A stretch of 64,000 nt of DNA from Alicyclobacillus tolerans. Its GTDB lineage: Bacteria; Bacillota; Bacilli; Alicyclobacillales; Alicyclobacillaceae. The position numbers were made by a program, and so were the translations under genes. The notes under the pieces are model-generated. The model saw only the letters and a list, made by a program, of their open reading frames with translations. It ran no database searches and was not told the DNA's origin. Shown here piece by piece: positions 35,261 to 44,771 of the stretch. The stretch is taken from assembly GCF_001447355.1 (NCBI RefSeq), contig NZ_JXBW01000006.1:62001-126000 (forward strand). Reading direction: 5' to 3'. Positions within the stretch are counted from its first letter, which is position 1. Every line of letters starts with the position of its first letter.

Positions 35261-37915
35261 TTATTCGGCTAACGATGTGATTCGATCGCGAACAGCGACT
35301 AACTTTGCAGCATAATCCGCCAACTTTTCACGCTCTGCCGCCACGACCTCAGCGGGAGCTTTCGCAATGAACCCTGCGTTGGCCAGCTTTTTCTCAAGGC
35401 GTTCTACTTCACCTACGAGACGCTTCTCCTCTTTGCGCAACCGTTCGCGTTCCGCATCCATGTCAATGAGACCAACGAGTGGGATATGGATTCGCGCCCC
35501 AGTGACCACTTGTGTAGCAGACTGCACAGGGGCTGTGCCTCCCACCGTAATGACAAGATCATCTGCATGGCAAAAGCGTTGGATCATGTCGCGAACTTGC
35601 TCAAATAGCGCCTTATCTCCGTCTGTGTCACACTCGATTCGCATCGAAACGGACTTGCTCGGCGCCAATTGCAACTCGGCGCGGACATTGCGCACCGCAC
35701 GAATCGCATCCATCACCAAGCTCATTTTGCGCACCGCATTCGCATTTTCCCAATTTGTGCTTGGCTCCGGCCACTGCGCGGCGACCAATGCACCAGACGT
35801 CTTCGGCAACGCCTGCCAAATTTCCTCTGTCACAAATGGGATATAAGGGTGTAAGAGCGTCAACAATTGCGTCAAAACGGTGTACAAAACGTTTTGCACA
35901 CTGCGTTTGCGCTGCTCATCTTCACCGTAAAGGCCAATTTTCGCGAATTCGATATACCAGTCGCAAAAGTCGTCCCACGCAAAGTCGTACATAGCGCGGG
36001 CAGCCTCGCCGAAATCGTACACATTCAGATGCTCACTGACTGCCGCGATCGTAGCCTGCAGGCGATCTAGAATCCATTGATCCGCCAAATCCAACTCCTC
36101 AACGCGCAAAGCCTGCGGAGCAAAGTCGTCGCCGAGGTTCATGAGTACGAATCGCGACGCATTCCAAACTTTGTTGATAAAGTTACGCGCCCCCTCGACC
36201 TTCTCCCAGACGAAACGTTGATCATTGCCAGGCGATGTATTGGTCGCGAGAGTGAAGCGCAAGGCATCCGCGCCATATTTTTCGATCACGTCCATCGGAT
36301 CGACACCGTTACCTTTGCTTTTGGACATCTTCTGGCCTTTGGCATCGCGCACCAAACCGTGCAACACGACGTTTTGAAACGGCATAGTACCCGTGAAGTG
36401 CACACCCATAAAGACCATGCGAGCGACCCAGAAGAACAGGATGTCATAGCCAGTAACGAGCGTGCTGGTCGGATAGAAACGCTCGAGGTCGGCCGTGTTG
36501 TCTGGCCACCCCATCGTCGAAAACGGCCATAATGCCGAAGAAAACCACGTATCGAGCACATCCTCGTCCTGACGCACACGCGTGGATTGACACGTCGAAC
36601 AGCATGTCACATCGTCGCGCGACACCGTAATAGCCCCGCACTCATCGCAGTACCATGCCGGAATGCGATGCCCCCACCAAAGTTGGCGCGAGATACACCA
36701 GTCCCGGACATTCTCCAACCACTGCTCAAAAATGCGCCCAAAACGTCCCGGCACGAACGTCAGCTCTCCGGCACGAGCCCGCTCCAACGCAGGTTGTGCA
36801 AGAGCCTCCATCTTGACAAACCATTGGTCGGACAGAAACGGCTCGACAACGGTTCCGCAACGTTCACAATGGCCCACGGCGTGATCGTGCTCTTCGCGTT
36901 CGACGAGAAACCCTTGTTCCGCTAAGGCATTCGCAACGGCCAATCGCGCCTCTTCACGCGTCAATCCCGCAAATGCGCCGGCCAGATCTGTGAGCTTGCC
37001 ATCGCTGTTGATACATTGCAACATCGGTAATCCGTGCCGCGCCCCGACTTCGAAGTCGTTCGGATCGTGTGCTGGCGTGATTTTCAAACACCCCGTACCG
37101 AATTCGGGATCGACATATTCGTCCGCAATGACAGGAATGGTTCGTTCCGAAAGTGGCAACCGCAATTCTTTGCCGATGTACGCCTGATAACGCTCGTCCG
37201 CAGGGTGAACGGCGACTGCGACATCGGCGAACATGGTCTCCGGGCGCGTCGTGGCAATCGTCAGTGCGCCGCTGCCGTCTACGAGTGGATAGCGCACATG
37301 GAACAACGTACCCTTTTCCTCTTCATGTTCGACCTCAATGTCGGACAAAGCTGTCGAACAGCGCGGACACCAGTTAATGATACGGTTTCCACGGTAAATT
37401 AGCCCTTCCTCGTACAGCGTAACGAATACCTCGCGCACCGCTTTGGACAGTCCAGGATCCATCGTGAACCGTTCGCGCGACCAGTCGCACGAGGCACCTA
37501 AGGCTCGAATCTGCTGTGTAATGGTTCCGCCGTATTCTTGTTTCCACGCCCAGACGCGCTCGACAAAACGCTCGCGACCGAGATCATGGCGCGTCTTTCC
37601 TTCCTCCTGCTTGAGCGACTGTTCAACGCGCGCCTGCGTGGCAATGCCTGCGTGATCGGTCCCCGGTACCCAGAGCGTAGAATAGCCGGAAAGGCGCCTA
37701 TACCGAATTGCAATATCCTGCAAGGTCGAATCGAGCGCGTGCCCTAGATGCAAAACACCCGTCACATTCGGCGGCGGCATGACGATGGAATACGCACCCT
37801 TGCCAATATCCGCTCGGGGCTGAAAATAGCCGCCGTTCTCCCACATCGCATAGATGCGCTTTTCGACCGACCGCGGATCGTAAACGGTCGATAGCGATTT
37901 CGAAGGTGTACTCAT
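35261..37915 (-). CDS. valS: Valyl-tRNA synthetase
   Basis: ValS (884 aa) charges tRNA-Val and edits mischarged Thr. The class I motifs are PPNVTGVLHLGHALD (HIGH-type) and GQKMSKSKGNGVDP (KMSKS). Zinc-type Cys clusters (CERCGTVV and CDECGAITV...CCSTCQS) lie in the editing/insert region. A C-terminal coiled coil (DMDAERERLRKEEKRLVGEVERLEKKL, abbreviated) is the ValS-specific arm. GGAGGAGGAG precedes the ATG. It is controlled by the T-box leader upstream. Confidence 0.97.
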   Translation of the reverse strand: MSTPSKSLSTVYDPRSVEKRIYAMWENGGYFQPRADIGKGAYSIVMPPPNVTGVLHLGHALDSTLQDIAIRYRRLSGYSTLWVPGTDHAGIATQARVEQSLKQEEGKTRHDLGRERFVERVWAWKQEYGGTITQQIRALGASCDWSRERFTMDPGLSKAVREVFVTLYEEGLIYRGNRIINWCPRCSTALSDIEVEHEEEKGTLFHVRYPLVDGSGALTIATTRPETMFADVAVAVHPADERYQAYIGKELRLPLSERTIPVIADEYVDPEFGTGCLKITPAHDPNDFEVGARHGLPMLQCINSDGKLTDLAGAFAGLTREEARLAVANALAEQGFLVEREEHDHAVGHCERCGTVVEPFLSDQWFVKMEALAQPALERARAGELTFVPGRFGRIFEQWLENVRDWCISRQLWWGHRIPAWYCDECGAITVSRDDVTCCSTCQSTRVRQDEDVLDTWFSSALWPFSTMGWPDNTADLERFYPTSTLVTGYDILFFWVARMVFMGVHFTGTMPFQNVVLHGLVRDAKGQKMSKSKGNGVDPMDVIEKYGADALRFTLATNTSPGNDQRFVWEKVEGARNFINKVWNASRFVLMNLGDDFAPQALRVEELDLADQWILDRLQATIAAVSEHLNVYDFGEAARAMYDFAWDDFCDWYIEFAKIGLYGEDEQRKRSVQNVLYTVLTQLLTLLHPYIPFVTEEIWQALPKTSGALVAAQWPEPSTNWENANAVRKMSLVMDAIRAVRNVRAELQLAPSKSVSMRIECDTDGDKALFEQVRDMIQRFCHADDLVITVGGTAPVQSATQVVTGARIHIPLVGLIDMDAERERLRKEEKRLVGEVERLEKKLANAGFIAKAPAEVVAAEREKLADYAAKLVAVRDRITSLAE

Positions 37916-37934
37916 CTGCAGACTCCTCCTCCAA

Positions 37935-38172
37935 TGAAAAAGCCCTACCGTCCTTCAGGACGGAGGGCTCCGCGATACCACCTGAATTCCCTGCAGGCAA
38001 ACATCAAGCCAGAGGGCTCTCAACCATCGCTAACGGGATGATCCGGAATCGGCTCCAGGACGACCTTCAGACGGCCGGAAGGGGCGCGGTTTCAGCTCAT
38101 GCCCGCCCTCTCTGAACAACCGGTGACGCCTTACTCCTTCCCTTCACTGCCGCTCTCATATCAAAAGTTTCG
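37935..38172 (-). promoter_or_regulatory. T-box riboswitch of valS
   Basis: On the minus strand the T-box sequence AGGTGGTATCGCGG (37983-37970) is followed by a terminator: AGCCCT/AGGGCT arms at 37969-37964 and 37946-37941, inner CCGTCCT/AGGACGG, then a T run. Upstream, AGTA (38135-38132), the AGAGAG bulge and GCTGAAACCGC have the look of stem I. A GTC triplet suitable as a Val specifier lies on the 3' side of stem I. Uncharged tRNA-Val would favour the antiterminator. Confidence 0.92.
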
Positions 38173-38177
38173 TCTGT

Positions 38178-38207
38178 ATCGTACGAAAATCCGGTCAAAG
38201 TTGTCAA
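38178..38207 (-). promoter_or_regulatory. Sigma-A promoter of the valS leader
   Basis: TTGACA (38207-38202), 18 bases, TACGAT (38183-38178). The -35 overlaps the last codons of the upstream membrane-protein gene. Confidence 0.72.
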
Positions 38208-38737
38208 GATTTTGGCCGCTTGCCACGACCTCGCCGCTTCTTCACGCGGTGCACACGCACGCGTGGGGGCTCGTCCTGTTCGCGTTCCTGCGCCCGCTTC
38301 AGAGCCCGTTCTGCTTCGGCTTTTGCGCGACGGCGATCCGACATTTCCGTGCTCCAAGCATACACAAACGCGAACAAGACGCCAATCGCAAGGATGATCA
38401 CGTTTTGCACGATCAAACTCGTCGTCTCATGATGTTTGACGATGTACAACGTGTCAGAGCGTCCCAACGTCAATTGAAAAATGACATCGATGAGATAGCT
38501 CACGATGGCAACCGCGACGGCATTTAAGCGGCGCCTCACCTTGGCTCGCTGCACGACGACGAGCACCGCCACAAACATGCCCAATTCGCCACTGGCAACG
38601 AACGAGTAGCGACCCTTTGAAACGTAGAATGCAATGCATTCCAAGATGGCGATAGCGGCTACTAACAAGGCATCGAAGCGCCAGTACCAGCCGCGCCAAA
38701 TGCCTTTTTGCATATCAACTGCATGCGTCGTATCCAA
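38204..38737 (-). CDS. Uncharacterised four-helix membrane protein with basic tail
   Basis: This 177-residue protein has about four transmembrane helices (ALLVAAIAILECIAFYV, GELGMFVAVLVVV, AVAIVSYLIDVIFQL, VIILAIGVLFAFVYAW). A highly basic C-terminal tail of 50 residues follows, with Lys/Arg/Glu alternation and RVKKRRGRGKRPKS at the end. I do not recognise the family. The tail could bind nucleic acid or anionic lipid. The TTG start has GGAGG seven bases upstream. It stands between valS and spoVID, roughly where B. subtilis has ysxE. Confidence 0.75.
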   Translation of the reverse strand: MDTTHAVDMQKGIWRGWYWRFDALLVAAIAILECIAFYVSKGRYSFVASGELGMFVAVLVVVQRAKVRRRLNAVAVAIVSYLIDVIFQLTLGRSDTLYIVKHHETTSLIVQNVIILAIGVLFAFVYAWSTEMSDRRRAKAEAERALKRAQEREQDEPPRVRVHRVKKRRGRGKRPKS

Positions 38738-38813
38738 GAAAGAACCTCCAAACTGCTGACGGCGAATCTTCGATTCTTTTATCTTATCAAATCAGACAAC
38801 CGCTTGACAGGAC

Positions 38814-38843
38814 AAATACATCCTTCACCTGTGCGCATATACA
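38814..38843 (+). promoter_or_regulatory. Candidate sigma-A promoter of the 53-residue membrane protein
   Basis: TTGACA (38814-38819), 18 bases, TATACA (38838-38843), about 34 bases before the ATG at 38877. Confidence 0.55.
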
Positions 38844-38876
38844 TGTAAGGGCTGTCGAGTTAGGAGGGTTGGCAAC

Positions 38877-39038
38877 ATGGGCTTTTTTAACGGTCTGCTT
38901 CGGTTCGTCAAACTGATCTTGGCGCTCGCCATCTTCCTCCTGTTTCTGCGCGCCATCCTTTGGCCGAGTGCACTCGATCTTCTGATCCTTATGATGCTGT
39001 TCATCGTCTTCGTGGCGATGTTCATCGGCGGGCCGTAG
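38877..39038 (+). CDS. 53-residue membrane micro-protein
   Basis: The ATG at 38877 is preceded by TTAGGAGGGTTGGCAAC and opens a 53-codon frame starting MGFFNGLLRFVKLILALAIF. Two hydrophobic helices follow (about residues 8-28 and 34-51), joined by a short WPSALD turn, and the protein ends GGP. A promoter match lies upstream. It is the only plus-strand gene in the region, divergent from the 177-residue membrane protein and convergent with spoVID. No family is recognised; the ribosome site and helix hairpin make a real gene likely. Confidence 0.7.
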   Translation: MGFFNGLLRFVKLILALAIFLLFLRAILWPSALDLLILMMLFIVFVAMFIGGP

Positions 39039-39130
39039 CTGTTCACATGCGCGATACACAAACGGGAACCGCGTCGGTATCGGCACGATTCCCGCAAGTG
39101 TGTTGCGATGAGGTAGATCAACCAACCATC

Positions 39131-40639
39131 TTAAAACGAGACGATTTTCGGCAGCGTAAAGGGCTGACTTGGCACCGCGAGCGCCATCCCCGGCACCACA
39201 GGACCGTCCAACCACGGGTTCGCCCGCTGTAGCTCGCTCGGCAAGCAGCCACATCGATCCGCCACCGCCTCCAATGTTTCATCTTCCATGACGATGACAT
39301 AGCGCAAAGTGTAGCGGCTCTCAGGTCCGTTAAAATCGACGAACGACCAAAGGCTGTGATCGCCAATGGAAACGAGCGTCTTTTCACTGCGCTCCAAGGT
39401 AGCACCGTCTGCGGTCTCGGCAACATCGCCCGCCGTGTCAACGTCGATATCGGATGGAACCGCAGCAGAAATCGTGACCTTGGGTGCCACGGTAGTTTCC
39501 TCCGCCATTTCCGAGCGTGCCACTTCCACGGGCAAGGAAAGGGAAGGCGGCGCGTCCTGAACCACGGTCTGCTCGAGGTCAACCTGGTGTTCAAACTCAA
39601 ACGAGGCAACAGGTTCCGCGCGGTTGTCGCCAGTCTGTACAGGTGCGATCGGTTCTACAACCGACGGTTCGCTCACGGCTTCCACTGGTTGAACAAAGAA
39701 CCGATCCAACTCGCTCAATTGCTTACGAGCCGTCTCTTCCCCACGGCTGGTAAACTCCGTTTCGCTAGACGCATCTGCCCAACCGTGGCCAGCGCGAGCA
39801 GCAGAGACGTCTTCGACGGCTTGCTCACGAATAAACCGTTCGTCGTTCGTATCGTCGTCTGCCGGAGCTTGTCGAAAGTCACCTGCTTCCACTAACGCTT
39901 GAGGCTCCACATCGCCGAGGGGCACGTTCTCCTCGTCGGCCGAACGCGACTCGCCCCATACGGCCGGATCAGCATTGACAGCATGCGCAGGCTCTGCAAA
40001 CGTCGCTTCCGCTGTTTCAGCATCTGTAGATGCCGACGCAAACGAGTCAGGCGAATCGCCCGCGCCTTCCATCCCGACATCTTTAGCGGCCTCTTCCACC
40101 GTGTCGGCCTCAATAGACACCGCATCGTCGAGTACAGCATCACGAACTGCCTCTACTGCCTCGCTGGCCACTTCCAGTTCTTCGCCTTCGCGATCGCGCT
40201 GCCCTAGTTCGCCAATTTCCTGTCCACCGCAGCGAAAATGATAGCCTTGTTCGCCGGACAGCCCGTGGATTTCCAACTGCCCGCTCGCATGCAGCCAATG
40301 ATCCGCAGCCACGGTCAGCGCGAATCCGCTCAAGCGGCTTTTAACGTTGACAAGGCCGGGTGTCTGCGCAGCGATTGGCACTCGCAAGACAAACGGAAGG
40401 CGCTGGTGAACATGTACGATCCCAGCGGCATCCCCGGCACCAGAAGCGGCCTCTTTTCGCACGTAGCCAGCAAAGACAACAGCACCTTCGAGTTGGTACA
40501 TATCATGATCCCGATCAAACGCCACCACTTCTGTGGCGACCGTGGCATCTTCGACCGTATCCCCGGCTGTGACCGCCTCCACATACACTTCTTGGTCGAC
40601 CGGGAGGCGAATGAGCGGTTCACGCCCTCCTTCAGACAT
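39131..40639 (-). CDS. spoVID: SpoVID-like spore-coat encasement protein
   Basis: SpoVID guides coat encasement around the forespore. This 502-residue protein has an N-terminal beta-rich domain (IRLPVDQEVYVEAVTAGD...LPFVLRVPIAAQTPGLVNVKSRL, abbreviated) of the SpoVID N-terminal type. A long acidic low-complexity middle, rich in Glu, Ala, Asp and Val (about residues 150-430), follows. A C-terminal LysM domain (YVIVMEDETLEAVADRCGCLPSEL, given in part) completes it. GAGGAGGGGCTTGA precedes the ATG, and a sigma-E promoter match lies upstream. It follows hemL, as in B. subtilis. Confidence 0.88.
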   Translation of the reverse strand: MSEGGREPLIRLPVDQEVYVEAVTAGDTVEDATVATEVVAFDRDHDMYQLEGAVVFAGYVRKEAASGAGDAAGIVHVHQRLPFVLRVPIAAQTPGLVNVKSRLSGFALTVAADHWLHASGQLEIHGLSGEQGYHFRCGGQEIGELGQRDREGEELEVASEAVEAVRDAVLDDAVSIEADTVEEAAKDVGMEGAGDSPDSFASASTDAETAEATFAEPAHAVNADPAVWGESRSADEENVPLGDVEPQALVEAGDFRQAPADDDTNDERFIREQAVEDVSAARAGHGWADASSETEFTSRGEETARKQLSELDRFFVQPVEAVSEPSVVEPIAPVQTGDNRAEPVASFEFEHQVDLEQTVVQDAPPSLSLPVEVARSEMAEETTVAPKVTISAAVPSDIDVDTAGDVAETADGATLERSEKTLVSIGDHSLWSFVDFNGPESRYTLRYVIVMEDETLEAVADRCGCLPSELQRANPWLDGPVVPGMALAVPSQPFTLPKIVSF

Positions 40640-40674
40640 TCAAGCCCCTCCTCAAACGGCAAGATTCCACCACC

Positions 40675-40704
40675 AATGTATGTACTCGTCTAGCGACATA
40701 TGTC
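40675..40704 (-). promoter_or_regulatory. Candidate sigma-E promoter of spoVID
   Basis: On the minus strand GACATATG (40704-40697), 14 bases, CATACATT (40682-40675). This fits the sigma-E consensus, and spoVID is sigma-E dependent in B. subtilis. It lies about 36 bases before the ATG. Confidence 0.62.
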
Positions 40705-40770
40705 GAACTCAGAGAGACATCCCTTGGTTTGCCCTGCCGTTTGCGAGGGGCTTTGCACACATTTTCCCGA

Positions 40771-42072
40771 TTAACCCTGCGCGAGCGATGCCATCACGCG
40801 CTCCATCGCCGCAATGGTCTGTTCGATCTCGCTTTCACCATGGACGCATGACATAAATCCCGATTCCAACTGCGCAGGTGCAAATGCCACACCCTCCGCA
40901 AGCATCCCGTGAAAAAAGCGTGCGTATAGCGACTGATTGGACGCGCTAGCGGTGGCAAAATCGACCACTGGCCCTTCATGAAAGAATAAACCGAACATAC
41001 CACCAATGGCGTCACCCGTGGTAGGAATGCCGTACTTTCTACCGAGATCGCAGAACGTATCGACAAGGCGCTTGCCATACGCCTCCATCTGCTCGTAAAT
41101 GCCCCGCTTTGCAGCCTCCTCGAGCATGCGTAACGAGGTAAGGCCAGCCGCCATCGCAAGCGGATTGCCGGAGAGTGTACCACCTTGATAAACTGGGCCT
41201 TCCGGAGCAATCATCTGCATCAAGTCACGACGGCCACCATAGGCACCAACCGGCAACCCTGCGCCAATCACTTTGCCAAACGTCGTCAGGTCGGCCTTCA
41301 CGCCAAACCGCTCCTGCGCCCCGCCAAGGCCGAGACGAAAGCCCGTGATAACCTCGTCGAAAATGAGCAAAGCGCCATGCTCGTTCGTGATGTTCCGAAC
41401 AGCTTCCAGATAACCTGGGCGCGGACGCACACAACCCATGTTCCCCGCCACCGGTTCGACGATCACGGCGGCGATTTCAGATCCCCGTTCCGCAAACAAG
41501 GCACGCAAGGCAACTTCGTCGTTATATGGCACCGTCAGCGTCCGTTCGGCCGTCGATTGGGGCACGCCAGGCGAGTCCGGCAATCCCAGAGCCGCGACAC
41601 CGGAACCAGCCTTGACGAGGAACGAATCCGCGTGTCCATGGTAACAACCAACAAATTTGACGATATATTGTCGACCCGTAGCGGCGCGGGCGAGCCGGAT
41701 GGCACTCATCGTCGCTTCTGTGCCACTGTTGACCATGCGCACTTTCTCGACAGATGGTACGAAGCGGCAAATGGTTTCCGCCATCTCCGTCTCCAACTCG
41801 GTTGGCACGCCGAAACTCGTTCCCTTCGTCGCCGTCTCCGTAACCGCCTGCACGATGTCAGGATGAGCATGCCCCCAGATGAGTGGCCCCCAGGACATCA
41901 AGTAATCGATATAACGGTTGCCATCGATATCGTACAAATATGGCCCTTCGCCGCGCGCGGCAAAGTACGGTGTTCCGCCGACGGCGCGAAAAGCTCGCAC
42001 CGGTGAATTCACACCGCCCACGAGTACCTGTTGCGCCTTTGCATACGCTGCTTTTGACGCTTGGCCTGTCAT
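40771..42072 (-). CDS. hemL: Glutamate-1-semialdehyde 2,1-aminomutase
   Basis: HemL (433 aa) converts glutamate-1-semialdehyde to 5-aminolevulinate with PLP/PMP. GGVNSPVRAFRAVGGTP, SWGPLIWGHAHPDIV, and LIFDEVITGFRLG are visible, and the PLP lysine lies in [19 protein letters not shown]. The start is ATG 42072 with GGGAGG upstream. It is the last gene of hemAXCDBL. Confidence 0.97.
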   Translation of the reverse strand: MTGQASKAAYAKAQQVLVGGVNSPVRAFRAVGGTPYFAARGEGPYLYDIDGNRYIDYLMSWGPLIWGHAHPDIVQAVTETATKGTSFGVPTELETEMAETICRFVPSVEKVRMVNSGTEATMSAIRLARAATGRQYIVKFVGCYHGHADSFLVKAGSGVAALGLPDSPGVPQSTAERTLTVPYNDEVALRALFAERGSEIAAVIVEPVAGNMGCVRPRPGYLEAVRNITNEHGALLIFDEVITGFRLGLGGAQERFGVKADLTTFGKVIGAGLPVGAYGGRRDLMQMIAPEGPVYQGGTLSGNPLAMAAGLTSLRMLEEAAKRGIYEQMEAYGKRLVDTFCDLGRKYGIPTTGDAIGGMFGLFFHEGPVVDFATASASNQSLYARFFHGMLAEGVAFAPAQLESGFMSCVHGESEIEQTIAAMERVMASLAQG

Positions 42073-42085
42073 CGTCCAGCCTCCC

Positions 42086-43066
42086 TCAACCCCGCTCCTC
42101 ACGCAGCCATTGCAACACATCCGGCGCGTGATACGTCAAAATGATATCGGCTCCAGCCCGCTTAAAAGACGTCATCATCTCCAAGACGATTGCGCGCTCG
42201 TCGATCCAGCCGTTTACCGCGGCGGCCTTGACCATGCTGTACTCTGCACTCACGTTGTACGTGGCAATAGGCAGCGCGAAAGTTTCGCGCAGGCGAGCTG
42301 TGACATCGAGGTACGACAGGGCTGGTTTGACCATCAACATGTCTGCGCCTTCCGCAATATCAGCCTGTGCCTCGCGCAATGCCTCGCGCGCATTGGCAGG
42401 GTCCATTTGATACGTCTTGCGATCGCCAAAAGCGGGCGCTGAATCGGCGGCCTCGCGGAAGGGACCATAGAAGGCAGAGGCGTATTTGACTGCATAGGAC
42501 AGGATTGGCACGTCCTCGTAACCCGCGTCATCCAGCGTCTCGCGGATGCGTGCGACGCGTCCGTCCATCATGTCGGACGGAGCGACGACATCCGCGCCGG
42601 CCGCCGCGTGCGACAGAGCCGTTTTCGCAATCAGGTCGAGCGACGGGTCGTTGACGATTTTCCCGTCGTGAACGACCCCGCAATGGCCGAGCGGATTATA
42701 TTCGCAAAGACAGACGTCCGTCATGACAATCAAATCTGGGTTTTCTGCCTTTGCAGCGCGGATCGCCTCCTGAACGACACCACGTTCCGCGTACGCGGAA
42801 GACGACAACTCGTCTTTGGCCAGGGGAATGCCGAACAGAATGATCGACTTTAACCCCAGCTCTGACAGACGAACAATCTCCCGACGAAACGCATCTAAGC
42901 CGAACCGATCGATGCCAGGCATGGACGTGATGGGGGATCGGTCCGCAAGTCCCTCTTCGACGAACATCGGATAGACGAGATCGTCGGCGTGTACGCGATG
43001 CTCTCGCACCAAATCGCGAAGCCAAGCCGTGCGTCGCAATCTGCGATGCCGCTGAAACGTTGCCAT
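42086..43066 (-). CDS. hemB: Delta-aminolevulinic acid dehydratase
   Basis: HemB (326 aa) condenses two 5-aminolevulinate molecules to porphobilinogen. The zinc Cys cluster [19 protein letters not shown], the first Schiff-base Lys region [17 protein letters not shown], and the second in [11 protein letters not shown] are intact. ATG 43066 is chosen with TAGGAGTG upstream. It lies 11 bp after hemD. Confidence 0.97.
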   Translation of the reverse strand: MATFQRHRRLRRTAWLRDLVREHRVHADDLVYPMFVEEGLADRSPITSMPGIDRFGLDAFRREIVRLSELGLKSIILFGIPLAKDELSSSAYAERGVVQEAIRAAKAENPDLIVMTDVCLCEYNPLGHCGVVHDGKIVNDPSLDLIAKTALSHAAAGADVVAPSDMMDGRVARIRETLDDAGYEDVPILSYAVKYASAFYGPFREAADSAPAFGDRKTYQMDPANAREALREAQADIAEGADMLMVKPALSYLDVTARLRETFALPIATYNVSAEYSMVKAAAVNGWIDERAIVLEMMTSFKRAGADIILTYHAPDVLQWLREERG

Positions 43067-43077
43067 AATTATCACTC

Positions 43078-43812
43078 CTAGTCCTGTATAGACAATGCAC
43101 TTTCGATCGCGACCAACATATCAGCGCGCGTTGGGCGCTTTGGGATCGCAGCCACGACGATGTCCTGCTCGACGAGCCTGTCCAAGGTTGTATGGCCAAA
43201 AGGAACAACTCGTACGCCGGGCTGCTTCGCCCAAAGGCGTAGCGGTTCGAACGAGCACAACACGTCGACCGCCGAAGGTGAAAATAGAGTCAACACGGCT
43301 TGCCCATGTTGAAGAAACACTTTGGGATCGACGACTGCTGGAACCGTATCGTAGACGACCCACTCCATGACCTGATGACCGTATTGGCGCAGTAGTTCTG
43401 GCAGTTCTCGCCTGGCCTGCCGGCCGCGGACAAAGACGAAGCGACGGGGGGAGTGCTGGTATTGCGCAGCAACACGGACAGCGAGTGAACGCCCGTCGCG
43501 TACATCGGGAAACGTCTTGACGAAAAGGTCCAGACTGCGAAAAGCCTCGGCCGTTGCCTCGCCGACGCAGTAACAGATGGGCGGGCGGATCGCACGCAAA
43601 TCAAGTCCTGCCTGAGCAATGGCTCGGGCCGCGGCTGCCGATGTGCATAGCCAAGCATCGACCCGAACAAACGCCACATCTGTCGAGGGGAGTAAAGAAA
43701 CCGTCTCTATGAGAGGCACGTGCAAGCATCTGTGCCCCCGCATAGCCAACTCCCGTACCAACGCTTTGCCACTCGCCCCCGACTGCGTCACAAAGACGAC
43801 TTTATCGTGCAT
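43078..43812 (-). CDS. hemD: Uroporphyrinogen-III synthase
   Basis: HemD (244 aa) cyclises hydroxymethylbilane with ring D inversion to uroporphyrinogen III. The family is poorly conserved. The bilobed pattern is seen in [48 protein letters not shown], and [15 protein letters not shown] 43812 has GAAGGC upstream and overlaps the hemC end by 11 bp. Position between hemC and hemB supports the call. Confidence 0.9.
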   Translation of the reverse strand: MHDKVVFVTQSGASGKALVRELAMRGHRCLHVPLIETVSLLPSTDVAFVRVDAWLCTSAAAARAIAQAGLDLRAIRPPICYCVGEATAEAFRSLDLFVKTFPDVRDGRSLAVRVAAQYQHSPRRFVFVRGRQARRELPELLRQYGHQVMEWVVYDTVPAVVDPKVFLQHGQAVLTLFSPSAVDVLCSFEPLRLWAKQPGVRVVPFGHTTLDRLVEQDIVVAAIPKRPTRADMLVAIESALSIQD

Positions 43813-44749
43813 CCGTTTTGCCTTCTTCAAGCGCCATTTGGATCCACCGATCCGCCCCTCGCGCCAAAAGCTCCTCCGCCAACTTTACGCCCACTGCTTG
43901 TGGATCGCGGCCGTCCGCCTCCAGCCTCAACAATTCGCTTCCCGCTGGATGCGCGACAAGCCCTGTTAAACGGATAACCTGGTCAAGGCCTTCGCCACTC
44001 ACGGTGGCGTAGCCAGCTATGGGCACTTGGCAGCTTCCTTGTAAGCGCCGCAAAAAAGCCCGCTCCGCCGCAACCGCCGTGACGGTCAGCGGATGCGACC
44101 AGCGATTGAGCATATTGACCAGCGTTTCGTCGTCCTCGCGACACTCGACGGCCAGAACGCCTTGTCCAACGGCCGGAACACAGACGTCGACAGACAGGTA
44201 CTCGTGAATCCGTTGCTGCCAACCCATCCGATGCAGTCCAGCCGCCGCCAGAACCACCGCATCAAAATCACCTTGTTCGGCGCGTCGCAAGCGCGTGTCG
44301 ATGTTCCCGCGCAAAGGCTCGATCCGCAAATCTGGCCGCGCGCGCCGCAATTGTGCCATGCGGCGCAGACTCGAGGTCCCCACACGCGCCCCGTTCGGGA
44401 GTTCAGCAAGCGAACATCCCGCCCTTGATACCACCACGTCGCGCGCATCTTCGCGCATCGGTATCCCGGCGATCACAAGCCCTGCGGCCAGCTCGTACGG
44501 AACGTCCTTCATGCTATGTACAGCGAGATCGGCCTGCCCCAGGCGAAGCGCTTCCTCAATTTCCGAAACGAATAACCCTTTGCCACCGATTTTCGAAAGG
44601 GTGACATCAAGAATGCGATCTCCTTTGGTGCGAATGGGCACCAACTCAAATGTCCAGTCTTCGCGCAACGCGCGGAGTTCGTTCACTACCCACTGCGTTT
44701 GCGTCATCGCCAATTGGCTTGTCCTTGTTGCTACGCGCACTGTCCGCAT
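43802..44749 (-). CDS. hemC: Hydroxymethylbilane synthase
   Basis: HemC (315 aa) polymerises four porphobilinogens on a dipyrromethane cofactor. The motifs RVATRTSQLAMTQTQWV, GGKGLFVSEIEEAL, HSMKDVP, and RRMAQLRRARPDL are present, and the cofactor-binding Cys is in LQGSCQVPIAGYA. GGGGAGG precedes the ATG. It follows hemX. Confidence 0.97.
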   Translation of the reverse strand: MRTVRVATRTSQLAMTQTQWVVNELRALREDWTFELVPIRTKGDRILDVTLSKIGGKGLFVSEIEEALRLGQADLAVHSMKDVPYELAAGLVIAGIPMREDARDVVVSRAGCSLAELPNGARVGTSSLRRMAQLRRARPDLRIEPLRGNIDTRLRRAEQGDFDAVVLAAAGLHRMGWQQRIHEYLSVDVCVPAVGQGVLAVECREDDETLVNMLNRWSHPLTVTAVAAERAFLRRLQGSCQVPIAGYATVSGEGLDQVIRLTGLVAHPAGSELLRLEADGRDPQAVGVKLAEELLARGADRWIQMALEEGKTDAR

Positions 44750-44771
44750 TGGCTATCGCCTCCCCGCCTTC

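Noticed and set aside
41185-42006. 273-codon plus-strand open frame
   Set aside because: It is antisense to hemL, whose motifs are intact, and its composition is that of a reverse-strand shadow.
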